Shown here piece by piece: positions 25,806 through 34,941 of a DNA stretch of 64,000 nt. Numbering within the stretch: the stretch's first letter is position 1; each line of letters begins with the position of its first letter. The translations under genes were made by a program, and so were the position numbers. The notes beneath the pieces were generated by a model. The model did no database searches. It had not been told where the DNA came from and worked only from the letters and a program-made list of their open reading frames with translations. The stretch comes from Prauserella muralis (GTDB lineage Bacteria > Actinomycetota > Actinomycetes > Mycobacteriales > Pseudonocardiaceae), in contig NZ_MASW01000001.1 of NCBI RefSeq assembly GCF_003202285.1, positions 1,364,001-1,428,000 of the forward strand. Reading direction: 5' to 3'.

Positions 25806-27133
25806 GCATCCTCGCGCTCGGGCTGTCCCACCGGACGGCCGATCTGGAGACGCTGGAGCGGGTCGCCGTTCCCGCCGCCGAGCACGGCAAGGTGCTGCAC
25901 GAGCTGCAGCAGACCGAGCACGTGTCGGAGGTCATGCTCCTGTCCACGTGCAACCGCATCGAGGTCTACGCGGTCGTCGAGACCTTCCACGGCGGCCTCG
26001 GCGACATCTCCGAGGTGCTGGCCCGGCAGGCGGGCATGGCGCCCGCCGATCTCTACGACAACTTCTACGTGCACTACGCGGGCGCCGCCGTGGAGCACGT
26101 GTTCTCCGTCGCGTCCGGCCTCGACTCGATGGTGGTCGGCGAGACGCAGATCCTCGGCCAGGTCCGGGGCGCCTACGCCACGGCCCGCGACGCGGGCACC
26201 GTCGGCAGGACGCTGCACGAACTCGTGCAGACCACGCTGCGTGTCGGCAAGCGCGTGCACAGCGAGACCGGCCTCGACGCCCTCGGCGCCTCGGTGGTGT
26301 CGGAGGCTCTGGCCGCCGCGGGCGAGCTCACCGGCAGGCGCGCGCTGATCGTCGGCGCAGGCTCGATGGGCGCGCTCACCGCCGCCCAGCTGCGCAAGGC
26401 GGGCATCGGCGGCATCACCGTCGCCAACCGGACGCTGGACAACGCCCGGCGGCTCGCCGCGTCGGTCGCCGAGCAGGGCGTGCCCGCCGAGGCCGTGCCG
26501 ATGAGCGAGCTGGCCACGGCCGTCGCGGGCGCCGACGTGGTGGTGTCCTGCACCGGAGCCAAGGGCGCCGTGCTGGCCGCCGAGCACGTCGAGCCGCGTA
26601 CCGGCACGCCGCTGGTGGTCTGCGACCTCGGCCTGCCCCGCGACGTCGAGCGCGACGTCGCCACGGTGCCGGGCGTCGAGGTCGTCGACCTGGAGACCGT
26701 CCGCCGCCGGATGCACGAATCCGGAAGCGGAACCACCGAGAAGCAGACCACACGCGCCGCGGGCATCGTGCTCGACGAGGTGCGTGCCTACCTCGCGGGT
26801 CAGCGCAGCGCCGCCGTCACCCCCACGGTGACCGCGCTGCGCAAGCGGGCCGCCGAGGTGGTCGACGCCGAGCTGCTGCGCCTGGACCGGCGGCTGCCGG
26901 AGCTCGACGCCGACGTCCGCGAGGAGCTGGACCGCACGGTTCGCCGGGTCGTGGACAAACTCCTGCACGCGCCCACGGTGCGCGTCAAGCAACTCGCCGC
27001 CGAGACGGCCGACACCGACTACGCGAACGCGCTGCGCGAGCTGTTCGAGCTCGACCCGCAGGCGCCCACCGTGGTGTCCAGCCCGTCGGCGGCCGCCAAG
27101 CACGACCAGATCGACGGTGACAAGCGTGAGTGA
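25802..27133 (+). CDS. hemA: Glutamyl-tRNA reductase
   Basis: First step of tetrapyrrole synthesis (C5 pathway): NADPH-dependent reduction of glutamyl-tRNA to glutamate-1-semialdehyde. The 443-residue protein has the start [17 protein letters not shown], the catalytic cysteine in [30 protein letters not shown], the Rossmann [23 protein letters not shown] and the C-terminal dimerisation helices. The GTG start overlaps the rex stop (GTGA). Control by the upstream Rex operator would couple heme supply to redox state. Confidence 0.96.
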   Translation: MSILALGLSHRTADLETLERVAVPAAEHGKVLHELQQTEHVSEVMLLSTCNRIEVYAVVETFHGGLGDISEVLARQAGMAPADLYDNFYVHYAGAAVEHVFSVASGLDSMVVGETQILGQVRGAYATARDAGTVGRTLHELVQTTLRVGKRVHSETGLDALGASVVSEALAAAGELTGRRALIVGAGSMGALTAAQLRKAGIGGITVANRTLDNARRLAASVAEQGVPAEAVPMSELATAVAGADVVVSCTGAKGAVLAAEHVEPRTGTPLVVCDLGLPRDVERDVATVPGVEVVDLETVRRRMHESGSGTTEKQTTRAAGIVLDEVRAYLAGQRSAAVTPTVTALRKRAAEVVDAELLRLDRRLPELDADVREELDRTVRRVVDKLLHAPTVRVKQLAAETADTDYANALRELFELDPQAPTVVSSPSAAAKHDQIDGDKRE

Positions 27134-28067
27134 GAACGCCATCCGGATCGGCACCAGGGGCAGCAAGCTGGCGCTGGCGCAGACCGGAACCATCGCCAGG
27201 AAACTCGAGGAAGCGGGCCAGCGGGTCGAGATCGTCACGGTGTCCACGCCCGGCGACCGCTCGACCGCGCCGATCGCCGAGATCGGCGTGGGGGTGTTCA
27301 CGTCGGCGCTGCGCGAGGCCCTGCTGAACAAGCAGGTCGACGTGGCGGTGCACTCCTACAAGGACCTGCCGACGGCCGCGGAGCCCGGCATCGCGCTGGC
27401 CGCGGTGCCGCCGAGGGAGGACCCGAGGGACGCCCTGATCGCCAGGGACGGGCTGACCCTCGGTGAGCTGCCGCCGGGCTCGGTGGTCGGCACGGGGTCG
27501 CCACGCCGCATGGCACAGCTGCGCGCGCTCGGCCTCGGGCTGGACGTCGTGCCGATCAGGGGCAACATCGACACCCGGATCGGCAAGGTGACGTCCGGGG
27601 AACTGGACGCGGTGGTGCTTGCCCGCGCCGGGCTGGCCAGGGTCGGCAGGCTCGACGTCATCACCGAGACCCTGGATCCCATCCAGATGCTGCCCGCGCC
27701 CGCCCAGGGCGCGCTGGCGGTGGAGACCCGCGTCGACGACGTGGACACCGAACACTTGCTTCAGTCCATTGTGGATGACGAAGCGACACGGGCCGCCGTG
27801 GCGGCCGAGCGGGCCATGCTGGCCGCGCTCGAGGCCGGTTGCAGCGCGCCCGTCGGTGCACTGGCCGAGGTGGTGGAGGACCTGGACAGCGAAGGCGCCG
27901 TGGTGGAGCGGCTCTCGCTGCGCGGCGTCGCCGCGACCGGGGTCGAAGGCGACTCCGTCCGGATCCTGCGCGCGTCGGCCATCGCCGAGATGCAGGAAGC
28001 GGACAGTCTCGGCCGATCACTGGCCGCCGAGTTGCTCGACCTCGGCGCCGGGGCCCTGCTCCGCTGA
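27126..28067 (+). CDS. hemC: Porphobilinogen deaminase (hydroxymethylbilane synthase)
   Basis: Polymerises four porphobilinogens to hydroxymethylbilane. The 313-residue protein has [38 protein letters not shown], the substrate-binding [14 protein letters not shown] and [22 protein letters not shown], and [13 protein letters not shown] with the cysteine that carries the dipyrromethane cofactor. The start may be GTG 27126 or GTG 27117; both overlap the hemA end by a few bases. Confidence 0.96.
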   Translation: MSENAIRIGTRGSKLALAQTGTIARKLEEAGQRVEIVTVSTPGDRSTAPIAEIGVGVFTSALREALLNKQVDVAVHSYKDLPTAAEPGIALAAVPPREDPRDALIARDGLTLGELPPGSVVGTGSPRRMAQLRALGLGLDVVPIRGNIDTRIGKVTSGELDAVVLARAGLARVGRLDVITETLDPIQMLPAPAQGALAVETRVDDVDTEHLLQSIVDDEATRAAVAAERAMLAALEAGCSAPVGALAEVVEDLDSEGAVVERLSLRGVAATGVEGDSVRILRASAIAEMQEADSLGRSLAAELLDLGAGALLR

Positions 28068-28136
28068 CGTCCGGATCGTACGAACGACCTCGCGCGGCCC
28101 TGCTGGGTCGCGCGGCAACGAGGAGAGACGAAGTAG

Positions 28137-29669
28137 ATGACCCGCGCACGCAAGACCACGGGGCGCGTCGCCTTCGTGGGCTCGGGCCCCGGTGACGCCG
28201 GACTGCTGACGGTTCGCGCCCAGGAACTGCTCGCGAAGGCCGAGCTCGTGGTGACCGACCCGGACGTGCCCGCCGGTGTGCTCGCCTTCGCCGGTTCCGA
28301 GGCCGAGGTCCGCCCGGCCGTCGGCGAGCCGGGTGACGTCGCCAAGGACCTCGCCAACGAGGCCAAGGCGGGCAGGCTCGTGCTGCGGCTCGTCGCGGGC
28401 GACCCGCTGACGCAGCCCGCCGTGGTGGCCGAGGTGCAGGCGGTGTCGCGCACCAGCGCCGTGTTCGACGTGGTGCCGGGCGTCTCGCCGGGCACCGCGG
28501 TGCCCGCCTACGCGGGTGTCGCGCTCGGCGGCGCCCATGCCGAGGTGGACGTGCGCACCGAGGTCGACTGGGCCGGGCTGGCCGCGACGCCGGGCACCAT
28601 CGTGCTGCACGCCACGTCCAGCCACCTCGCCGAGGCGGCGTCGGCGCTGGTCGAGCACGGCCAGGCCCCGCAGACACCGGTCGCGGTGACCTCCAACGGC
28701 ACCAGCAACACCCAGCGCACGGTGGACACCACGCTGGCCTCCCTCTCCGCCGACGCCGGCGAGCTGGTCGGCCCGCTCGTGGTGAGCATCGGTGGCGCGG
28801 TGGGCAACCGCTCGAAGCTGTCGTGGTGGGAGTCCCGCGCCCTGTACGGGTGGAAGGTGCTCGTGCCGCGCACCAAGGAGCAGGCGGGCGACATGGCCGA
28901 GCGGCTGCGCAGCCACGGCGCCACCTCGCACGAGGTGCCGACGATCTCGGTGGAGCCGCCGCGCAGCCCCGCGCAGATGGAGCGCGCCGTGAAGGGCCTC
29001 GTCGACGGCCGCTACCAGTGGATCGTGTTCACCTCCACCAACGCGGTGCGGGCCGTGTGGGAGAAGTTCGCCGAGTTCGGTCTCGACGCGCGGGCGTTCT
29101 CCGGCGTGAAGATCGCCTGTGTCGGGGAGTCCACCGCCGAGAAGGTGCGCTCGTTCGGCATCATCCCCGAGCTGGTGCCCTCCGGTGAGCAGTCCAGCGA
29201 AGGCCTGCTGGAGGAGTTCCCGCCCTACGACGACGTGCTCGACCCGGTGGACCGCGTGCTGCTGCCGCGGGCCGACATCGCCACCGAGACACTGGCGGCG
29301 GGCCTGCGCGACCGGGGCTGGGAGATCGACGACGTCACGGCGTACCGGACCGTGCGCGCGGCTCCGCCGCCCGCGGAAACCCGCGAGATGATCAAGACCG
29401 GTGGCTTCGACGCGGTGTGCTTCACCTCGTCGTCCACGGTCCGCAACCTCGTGGGCATCGCGGGCAAGCCCCACGCGCGGACGCTCGTGGCCTGCATCGG
29501 GCCGAAGACGGCCGAGACGGCGACCGAGTTCGGCCTGCGCGTGGACGTGCAGCCGGAGAAGCCGAACGTCGTGCAGCTGGTCGACGCGCTCGCCGAGCAC
29601 GCCGCCAAGCTGCGCGCCGAGGGCGCCCTTCCGCCGCCCCGCAAGGCCAAGCGCGCCCGCCGCTCCTGA
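28137..29669 (+). CDS. hemD: Uroporphyrinogen-III synthase fused to a degenerate SUMT-like methyltransferase domain
   Basis: 510 residues in two domains. The C-terminal half (from LYGWKVLVPRTKEQAGDMAE to VQPEKPNVVQLVDAL) is uroporphyrinogen-III synthase, which closes the tetrapyrrole ring. The N-terminal half has the tetrapyrrole methylase start VAFVGSGPGDAGLLT and VVPGVSPGTAVPAYAG, but the usual GGDPFVFGRGGEE loop is replaced by VAGDPLTQPAVVAEV. SAM-dependent methylation is therefore doubtful. The same fusion with the same wording occurs in mycobacteria (Rv0511). ATG 28137 follows GAGGAGAGACG. A terminator hairpin follows at 29696. Confidence 0.92.
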   Translation: MTRARKTTGRVAFVGSGPGDAGLLTVRAQELLAKAELVVTDPDVPAGVLAFAGSEAEVRPAVGEPGDVAKDLANEAKAGRLVLRLVAGDPLTQPAVVAEVQAVSRTSAVFDVVPGVSPGTAVPAYAGVALGGAHAEVDVRTEVDWAGLAATPGTIVLHATSSHLAEAASALVEHGQAPQTPVAVTSNGTSNTQRTVDTTLASLSADAGELVGPLVVSIGGAVGNRSKLSWWESRALYGWKVLVPRTKEQAGDMAERLRSHGATSHEVPTISVEPPRSPAQMERAVKGLVDGRYQWIVFTSTNAVRAVWEKFAEFGLDARAFSGVKIACVGESTAEKVRSFGIIPELVPSGEQSSEGLLEEFPPYDDVLDPVDRVLLPRADIATETLAAGLRDRGWEIDDVTAYRTVRAAPPPAETREMIKTGGFDAVCFTSSSTVRNLVGIAGKPHARTLVACIGPKTAETATEFGLRVDVQPEKPNVVQLVDALAEHAAKLRAEGALPPPRKAKRARRS

Positions 29670-29695
29670 CGGCGCAGCAGCCTGACGGCTCAGAC

Positions 29696-29735
29696 GAACG
29701 GCCCGTCGCCGACCCTCGTCGGTGACGGGCCGTTC
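29696..29735. terminator. Bidirectional terminator between hemD and mgtE
   Basis: Two 18-base arms starting GAACGGCCCGTC and ending GACGGGCCGTTC pair completely apart from one G-T wobble, with a CCTC loop. It lies 26 bases after the hemD stop and touches the last base of the convergent transporter gene, so it can serve both strands. Confidence 0.8.
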
Positions 29736-30724
29736 TACATCACCACCAGCGTCGCCGTTGCCAGGTAGATCAGGATCGACAGCAGGTCCTGCACCACGGT
29801 GGCGAGCGGGCCGGAGCCGTACACCGGGTCGGCGCCGAACCGGGACAGCAGCCACGGCAGCGCCATCGCGATCAACGTGGCGATGGCGCAGGCGGCGAAC
29901 AGCGCGAGGCCCACCGAGACCGCGACGGCCGGATCGCCCCACAGCAGCAGGGTCAGCGGCAGCGCCAGCCCGGCCAGCAGGAGCCCGATGAGGAGGCCGG
30001 TGACCACCTCGCGGGCCGCGACGCGGCCGATGGGCACCCCCACCGACAGCCCGCGCACGACGAGCGTCTCCGTCTGCGTGCCGACCGCGTCGGCCAGATA
30101 CACCACAGCGGGCACGAAGAACGCGAGCAGCACGTTGCGCTGCAGTGCCTCCTCGAAGGCGCCGACGATCCCGGCGGACAGCATCGCCCCGGTCAGTCCC
30201 ATCAGCAGCCACGGCAGCCGGTGCCACAGCCGCCTCGGCACGCGCTCCGAGGTGGCCTGCCTTGCCGCCGACGCGGTGCCGAGGAAGCCGCCGAGGCGCG
30301 CGAGGTCCTGGTTGTGCTCTGCCAGCAGCACCGCCATCAGCCGCTGTGCGGGGACGATGCCGAGGAAACGGCGGTCGGCGTCGACGACGGCGAGCCCCGC
30401 CTCGTCGTGGCACACCGCCGTCCACGCGGCTCGTTCCTGCGACATGCCCGGAGCCACCACGGGCGGGTCGGCGTCCATGACCTCGGCCAGTTCCGCGGTC
30501 GCGGGCGCGGTGAGCAGCCGTTCGGCGGTGACCAGCCCGGCGAGCCGGCCTGCGTCGCACACCGCGACCAGCGCCGCGCTGTCGTAGTTCCGCCCGCGCA
30601 TGGCGGCGAGCAGGTCCGCCACCCGGTCCCGGGGTGCCCCCACGGGTACCGCGCTGGTGGCGTGCTCCGCGGCCGTGCCGAAGAAGTCGGGGTCAGCGTC
30701 GGGGCCCGTCGCGGTGGCGGTCAT
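29735..30724 (-). CDS. MgtE-like divalent cation transporter, short form
   Basis: 329 residues. The N-terminal 150 form a CBS-domain pair (from PVGAPRDRVADLLAAMRGR to RRFLGIVPAQRLMAVLL). The C-terminal half has five membrane helices of the MgtE domain, including FFVPAVVYLADAVGTQTETLVVRGL, which matches the conserved TM2-TM3 region. The usual N-terminal MgtE superhelical domain is missing, so gating may differ from classical MgtE. Likely Mg2+ transport. It is convergent with hemD. Confidence 0.85.
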   Translation of the reverse strand: MTATATGPDADPDFFGTAAEHATSAVPVGAPRDRVADLLAAMRGRNYDSAALVAVCDAGRLAGLVTAERLLTAPATAELAEVMDADPPVVAPGMSQERAAWTAVCHDEAGLAVVDADRRFLGIVPAQRLMAVLLAEHNQDLARLGGFLGTASAARQATSERVPRRLWHRLPWLLMGLTGAMLSAGIVGAFEEALQRNVLLAFFVPAVVYLADAVGTQTETLVVRGLSVGVPIGRVAAREVVTGLLIGLLLAGLALPLTLLLWGDPAVAVSVGLALFAACAIATLIAMALPWLLSRFGADPVYGSGPLATVVQDLLSILIYLATATLVVM

Positions 30725-30745
30725 GCCGCATTGTCGGCCACGGCG

Positions 30746-31864
30746 TCAGGTGCCGCACCAGTCGACGCACACCCGTTCCAGGATGGCGACCGAGTCTGCG
30801 AGCTTGCGCAACGAGACCCACTCGTCGGTGACGTGGGCCTGCTCGGCCTCACCCGGCCCGCAGATGACGGTCGGCACATGACCGAACGCGGGCGTAAGCA
30901 CGGAGGCGTCGGTGAAGTACGTCGCCGCGCGTGGCTCGGTGTCCTTGGCGCCGGTGATCTCCCTGGCGATCTCCGCCACCGACGCCGCCCAGGCATCGCC
31001 AGGGTCGGTCCAGACGGCGGGCAGGTCGATCAGCGGTTCGAGGTGCACCGTGTCGCCCACCCGCCCGGCGAGACCGGTCAGCACGCCGCCGTGGTCCTGC
31101 CCGGCGACGGTGCGCACGTCGATGGTCGCCTCGGCGCTGTCCGGCACGGAGTTGGTGTTGAGCCCGCCGTGGAAGGTGCCGACGTTGAGCGTCGGCCTGC
31201 CCATCGCCGGGTGCGGTGGCACGCCGAAGTCGTGGGTCTCCAGGCGGTTCACCGCGCGGGCGAGCGTGTAGACGGCGTTGTCGCCAAGGTGGGGCATCGA
31301 GCCGTGCGCGGTGACTCCGGACGCCGACGCGGTGAGCCACAGTGCGCCCTTGTGGCCGTGCAGCACGGCGTTGCCGGTGGGCTCGGTGATCACCAGCGGA
31401 CCGCTCGGCCTGCCGCTGAGCCTGCGTACGGCGTGCCGGGCGCCCGCCGACCCGGGCTCCTCGGCGGCGGTGAGCACCAGCCGCAGCCCGGCCCTGCTCG
31501 GCCGCAGGGCCGCGATCTTGGCCGCCGCCGCCACGATCGCGGCGACGCCGCCCTTCATGTCGCTGGTGCCCCTGCCGTGCAGGCGGTCGCCGTCCGGCTC
31601 GGCACGGAACGGGTCGTGCTGCCACGGCGCGGCACCGAGCGGCACCGTGTCGACGTGCCCGGAAAGGCACAGCGGCGGCTGTTCCAGCCCGGTGTGCCAC
31701 TCGGCGACGAGCGTGCCCCTGCCGGGTTCGTGCTCGCCGATGTCCACGGCGAAGCCCGCCTTCTCCAGCAGCGGCGCGACCACCGCCAGTGCATCGCTCT
31801 CCGCGTGGCCGATCGTGTCGACCGCCACGAGGTCCCGCGTCAGCTTCACGACGTCGACACTCAT
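30746..31864 (-). CDS. M20 family metallopeptidase (ArgE/DapE type)
   Basis: 372-residue zinc hydrolase. Visible: metal-binding LCLSGHVDTVPLG (HxD), the bridging aspartate in GRGTSDMKGGVAA, the catalytic and metal glutamates in LTAAEEPGSAGA, the dimerisation domain with GHKGALWLTASASGVTAHGSMP, and a late metal histidine before GEAEQAHVTDEWV. Members cleave N-acyl amino acids or dipeptides; the true substrate is open. ATG 31864 has GGGAGG just upstream. It lies between the transporter and a LacI-type regulator on the same strand. Confidence 0.88.
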   Translation of the reverse strand: MSVDVVKLTRDLVAVDTIGHAESDALAVVAPLLEKAGFAVDIGEHEPGRGTLVAEWHTGLEQPPLCLSGHVDTVPLGAAPWQHDPFRAEPDGDRLHGRGTSDMKGGVAAIVAAAAKIAALRPSRAGLRLVLTAAEEPGSAGARHAVRRLSGRPSGPLVITEPTGNAVLHGHKGALWLTASASGVTAHGSMPHLGDNAVYTLARAVNRLETHDFGVPPHPAMGRPTLNVGTFHGGLNTNSVPDSAEATIDVRTVAGQDHGGVLTGLAGRVGDTVHLEPLIDLPAVWTDPGDAWAASVAEIAREITGAKDTEPRAATYFTDASVLTPAFGHVPTVICGPGEAEQAHVTDEWVSLRKLADSVAILERVCVDWCGT

Positions 31865-31899
31865 GCCGCCTCGCCTCCCAGCTCCCTGAACCGGTGTGG

Positions 31900-32877
31900 T
31901 CACGGGGTGGACTCCCGGACTTGCAGGGTAGGGGTGATCGCGATGCTGCGGGGACCGTGATCGGCCGGTTGGAGCAGCAGCCGCACGCACTCGTCGGCGA
32001 TGGCGTCCCAGTGCTGGCGCACCGTGGTCAGCGGCGGGTCGGAGATCTCGGCGAAGCCGATGTCGTCGAACCCGGTGACGGCCACGTCGGCGGGAACCGC
32101 GACCCCCGCCTTGCGCAGCCCGCGCAGCAGCCCCAGCGCGATGGCGTCGTTGCCGCACACGATGCCGTCCACAACGGACAGATCCACCAAGGCCGCGGCC
32201 GTGAGGCCCCATTCCACTTCGAAACCGCCGAGCAGCGGCGCCTGTGCCGGGGTGAGGCCGTGCCGGGACAGCGCCGAATCGAAGGCGCTGCGCCGGGCCT
32301 TGGCGGAGTAGTTGGTGAGCTCGGCGCTGACGAAGACCAGCTTGCACCTGCCCGCCGCCACGAGGTGGTCCACCACCTGCGTGAACCCGGCCGCGTCGTC
32401 GACGCCCACCCAGTCGGTGAGCGAGCCCTCGACGCGCCGGTCGACCTGGATCACCGGGATCTGACCGACGATCCCCCGCACGGCGGGTGCGCTCCCGGTG
32501 AAGTCGTACGGGCTGATGATGACGCCGTCCACCTGCCGCTCGACGAGCGCACGCAGGCGCCTGGCCTCGACGTCGACATCGCGCTGCGAGTCGCAGAGGA
32601 ACAGTTCGAGCCCCTCCCGCTGCAGGCGCCGCTCCACGGCCTCCACCAGCGCGGGAAAGAACGGGTTCGAGATCTGGGGAACGAGCATGCCCACCGTGCC
32701 GGAGCGGTTGGTCCGCAGCGCGCGGGCCACCGCGTTGTACCGGTACCCGAGTTGCTCGGCGGCGGCCAGTACCTTCCGTGCCGAGTCCGGCGTCACCGCA
32801 CGCGAGCGGGACAGCACACGCGACACCGTCGACGTGGACACCCCGGCGAGCTTGGCGACGTCGTGGATCGTGGCCAT
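31900..32877 (-). CDS. LacI family transcriptional regulator
   Basis: 325 residues: N-terminal LacI helix-turn-helix and hinge (ATIHDVAKLAGVSTSTVSRVLSR, RYNAVARALRTNRSG) followed by a periplasmic-binding-like effector domain (GMLVPQISNPFFPALVEAVE, GVDDAAGFTQVVDHLVAAGR, GFDDIGFAEISDPPLTTV). It should respond to a sugar or nucleoside. ATG 32877 is preceded by GGAGGG. An operator-like palindrome lies 16 bases upstream, so it is probably autoregulated; the M20 gene 35 bases downstream may be in the same unit. Confidence 0.9.
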   Translation of the reverse strand: MATIHDVAKLAGVSTSTVSRVLSRSRAVTPDSARKVLAAAEQLGYRYNAVARALRTNRSGTVGMLVPQISNPFFPALVEAVERRLQREGLELFLCDSQRDVDVEARRLRALVERQVDGVIISPYDFTGSAPAVRGIVGQIPVIQVDRRVEGSLTDWVGVDDAAGFTQVVDHLVAAGRCKLVFVSAELTNYSAKARRSAFDSALSRHGLTPAQAPLLGGFEVEWGLTAAALVDLSVVDGIVCGNDAIALGLLRGLRKAGVAVPADVAVTGFDDIGFAEISDPPLTTVRQHWDAIADECVRLLLQPADHGPRSIAITPTLQVRESTP

Positions 32878-32892
32878 GACCCTCCGGCGCTC

Positions 32893-32906
32893 GGCAAACG
32901 TTTTCC
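32893..32906. promoter_or_regulatory. LacI-type operator
   Basis: GGCAAACGTTTTCC is a near-perfect palindrome centred on ACGT, with the central CG typical of LacI-family operators. It lies between the LacI gene and the divergent hemB gene. Confidence 0.65.
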
Positions 32907-32986
32907 AGCATGGTAGCCGCCGCACTCCTGCCATGCCGAGCGCGGCGCGGCCCACGGGTCGTCAGCGCGGCCGCGAGGCGCCGGAG

Positions 32987-32992
32987 TACCGT
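32987..32992 (+). promoter_or_regulatory. -10 box, leaderless hemB
   Basis: TACCGT ends 7 bases before GTG 33000, which decides between the two possible hemB starts. Confidence 0.5.
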
Positions 32993-32999
32993 GAGGAAG

Positions 33000-33971
33000 G
33001 TGTTTCCCGAGCATCGGCCCCGGCGGTTGCGGGGCACCGCGGCCATGCGGCGGCTCGTCAGTGAGACCACGCTGCGGCCGCGCCAGCTGATCCTGCCCCT
33101 GTTCGTCGCCGAGGGCGCCGACGCCCCCCGCCCGATCTCCAGCATGCCCGGCGTCGTCCAGCACACCCGCGACACGCTGCGCAAGGCCGCCGTCGAGGCC
33201 GTGCGCGCGGGCGTCGGCGGGCTGATGCTCTTCGGCGTTCCCCGCACCCGCGACGCCGTCGGCTCGGGTGCCACCGACCCGGACGGCGTGCTCAACGCGG
33301 CGCTGCGCGACCTGCGGGCCGAACTCGGCGACGACACGGTGCTCATGGCCGACACGTGCCTGGACGAGTTCACCGACCACGGCCACTGTGGCGTGCTCGA
33401 CTCCGCGGGCGGCGTGGACAACGACGCGACGCTGGAGCGCTACGCCGAGATGGCGCTCGCGCAGGCCGAGGCGGGCGCGCACCTGCTGGGGCCCAGCGGG
33501 ATGATGGACGGCCAGGTGGGGGTCATCCGCCGCGCGCTCGACGACGCGGGCTACAGCGACACCGGGATCCTCGCCTACTCCGCCAAGTACGCCAGCGCCT
33601 TCTACGGGCCCTTCCGCGAGGCGGTGGACTCCCAGCTCAAGGGGGATCGCAAGACCTACCAGCAGGACCCGGGCAACGCCCGCGAGGCACTGCGCGAGAT
33701 CGAACTGGACATCGCCGAGGGCGCCGACGCCGTGATGGTCAAGCCCGCGCTGTCCTATCTGGACGTCATCAAGGCCGCCGCCGAGCTGTCCCCGGTGCCG
33801 GTGGCCGCGTACAACATCTCCGGTGAGTACGCCATGGTCGAGGCCGCCGCCGCGAACGGCTGGCTCGACCGGCAGCGCACCGTCCTCGAGGTGCTGCTGT
33901 CCATCCGCAGGGCGGGCGCGGACATGATCCTGACCTACTGGGCGGCTGAGGCCGCGAGCTGGCTCGACTAA
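33000..33971 (+). CDS. hemB: Delta-aminolevulinic acid dehydratase (porphobilinogen synthase)
   Basis: Condenses two 5-aminolevulinates to porphobilinogen. The 323-residue protein starts [25 protein letters not shown]. It has LPLFVAEG, the metal-site loop [26 protein letters not shown], the lysine segments [16 protein letters not shown] and [12 protein letters not shown], and SGEYAMV. In the metal loop the first and third cysteines are present and the middle is Asp, a variant of the three-cysteine zinc site. Start GTG 33000 fits the leaderless pattern; GTG 32991 is an alternative. It is separated from hemC-hemD by the transporter, peptidase and regulator genes. Confidence 0.95.
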   Translation: MFPEHRPRRLRGTAAMRRLVSETTLRPRQLILPLFVAEGADAPRPISSMPGVVQHTRDTLRKAAVEAVRAGVGGLMLFGVPRTRDAVGSGATDPDGVLNAALRDLRAELGDDTVLMADTCLDEFTDHGHCGVLDSAGGVDNDATLERYAEMALAQAEAGAHLLGPSGMMDGQVGVIRRALDDAGYSDTGILAYSAKYASAFYGPFREAVDSQLKGDRKTYQQDPGNAREALREIELDIAEGADAVMVKPALSYLDVIKAAAELSPVPVAAYNISGEYAMVEAAAANGWLDRQRTVLEVLLSIRRAGADMILTYWAAEAASWLD

Positions 33972-33974
33972 GGT
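33969..33974 (+). promoter_or_regulatory. -10 box for the membrane protein gene at 33983
   Basis: TAAGGT, which includes the hemB stop codon TAA, ends 8 bases before GTG 33983. Confidence 0.4.
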
Positions 33975-33982
33975 CGGCGACC

Positions 33983-34504
33983 GTGACTGACTCAGACGAA
34001 TCGGACGACCAGCGGCGTGCCAAGGGCCTGCCGCCCGCGCCCCGGCTGTCCGGTGACCCGCAGCCCACGGTGAACCCGCCGAAGCCGGTCAAGGTGTCGT
34101 TCGTGCTGTGGATCCTGTCCGGCCTCGTGCTCATCGCCGGATACGGCTTCACGCTGACGGCCAAGCAGCGAATGATCGACTCGCTGGTCGAGATGAACAA
34201 CGACGCCAACATCACCAACGAGCAGATCGCCTCCGGCGTGACGTCGCTGCTGTGGATGCTGTTCGTCGGCGGGATCGTGTTCGCCGTGTTGTTCTGGCTG
34301 TTCGCGTACAAGGCGCGGGAGGGCACCCGCTCCGCGAGGACGGTGCTCACCGTGCTCGCGGCCCTCGTGCTCGTCTTCCAGATGCTGTTGTTCTCCAACC
34401 TCATCACGCTGGGCTCGGCGCTGCTGTCGATCGTCGCCGTCGCGCTGATGTACCTGCCGAGCGTCCAGGACTACTACCCGAAGGTGCCGAAGCGCCTGCC
34501 ATGA
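33983..34504 (+). CDS. Conserved membrane protein
   Basis: 173 residues with a polar, proline-rich N-terminal 35 residues and four predicted membrane helices (VKVSFVLWILSGLVLIAGYGF; SLLWMLFVGGIVFAVLFWLF; RTVLTVLAALVLVFQMLLF; LITLGSALLSIVAVALMYL). A similar membrane protein follows hemB in mycobacteria (Rv0513 by position). No functional domain was recognised. Its stop overlaps the next start by 4 bases. Confidence 0.8.
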   Translation: MTDSDESDDQRRAKGLPPAPRLSGDPQPTVNPPKPVKVSFVLWILSGLVLIAGYGFTLTAKQRMIDSLVEMNNDANITNEQIASGVTSLLWMLFVGGIVFAVLFWLFAYKAREGTRSARTVLTVLAALVLVFQMLLFSNLITLGSALLSIVAVALMYLPSVQDYYPKVPKRLP

Positions 34505-34941
34505 GCGCGCCGCTGTACTCCGAGCCGGGCGCGACCTGGTGGCCCCTGCTGTGGGGCCCCGGTTTCGCACTGGCCGGCTATCTCGCGGAGCTGTTCGCGG
34601 GCATCCGCACGCACACCGTGCTGTGGCTGGCCGCCGGGGTCGGCCTGCTGGGGCTGACGGCGGTCTGGGTCTACGCGCGGCGCCGGTTCCTCGCCGTCCG
34701 CGTCACGGGGACGGAGCTCGAGCAGGGCCGCGAGCGGCTGCCGATCGCGCGGATCGCCCAGATCGACGACGTCGGCGCACCGGTGGGCGCCCGGCCGCTC
34801 GGCGGTGGCTGGAGCGTGCCCCGCAAGTACGAGGAGCTGCCGGTCAGGCTCGAGGACGGCACCGTGGTGCTCGCCTGGGCCAGGGACGCCGACGCGTTGC
34901 GCTCGGCGCTGCGGTCGGCCATGAGAGACTGCGCCGCGTGA
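34501..34941 (+). CDS. Two-helix membrane protein, DUF3093-like
   Basis: 146 residues. Two N-terminal membrane helices (LLWGPGFALAGYLAELFAG; VLWLAAGVGLLGLTAVWVYA) are followed by a soluble beta-rich part with GTELEQGRERLPIARIAQIDDVGAP and VRLEDGTVVLAWARDADAL. The pattern recalls DUF3093 proteins, but I am not certain of the family. Function unknown. It overlaps its neighbours on both sides by 4 bases, so the three small membrane genes here form one translational unit. Confidence 0.72.
   Translation: MSAPLYSEPGATWWPLLWGPGFALAGYLAELFAGIRTHTVLWLAAGVGLLGLTAVWVYARRRFLAVRVTGTELEQGRERLPIARIAQIDDVGAPVGARPLGGGWSVPRKYEELPVRLEDGTVVLAWARDADALRSALRSAMRDCAA

Noticed and set aside
29696-29735. Riboswitch between hemD and the transporter gene
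   Set aside because: A single symmetric hairpin between convergent genes; a terminator explains it fully.
28017-30560. 847-codon minus-strand frame across hemD and the transporter gene
   Set aside because: Arg/Gly/His-rich antisense translation of hemD, out of frame with the transporter gene.
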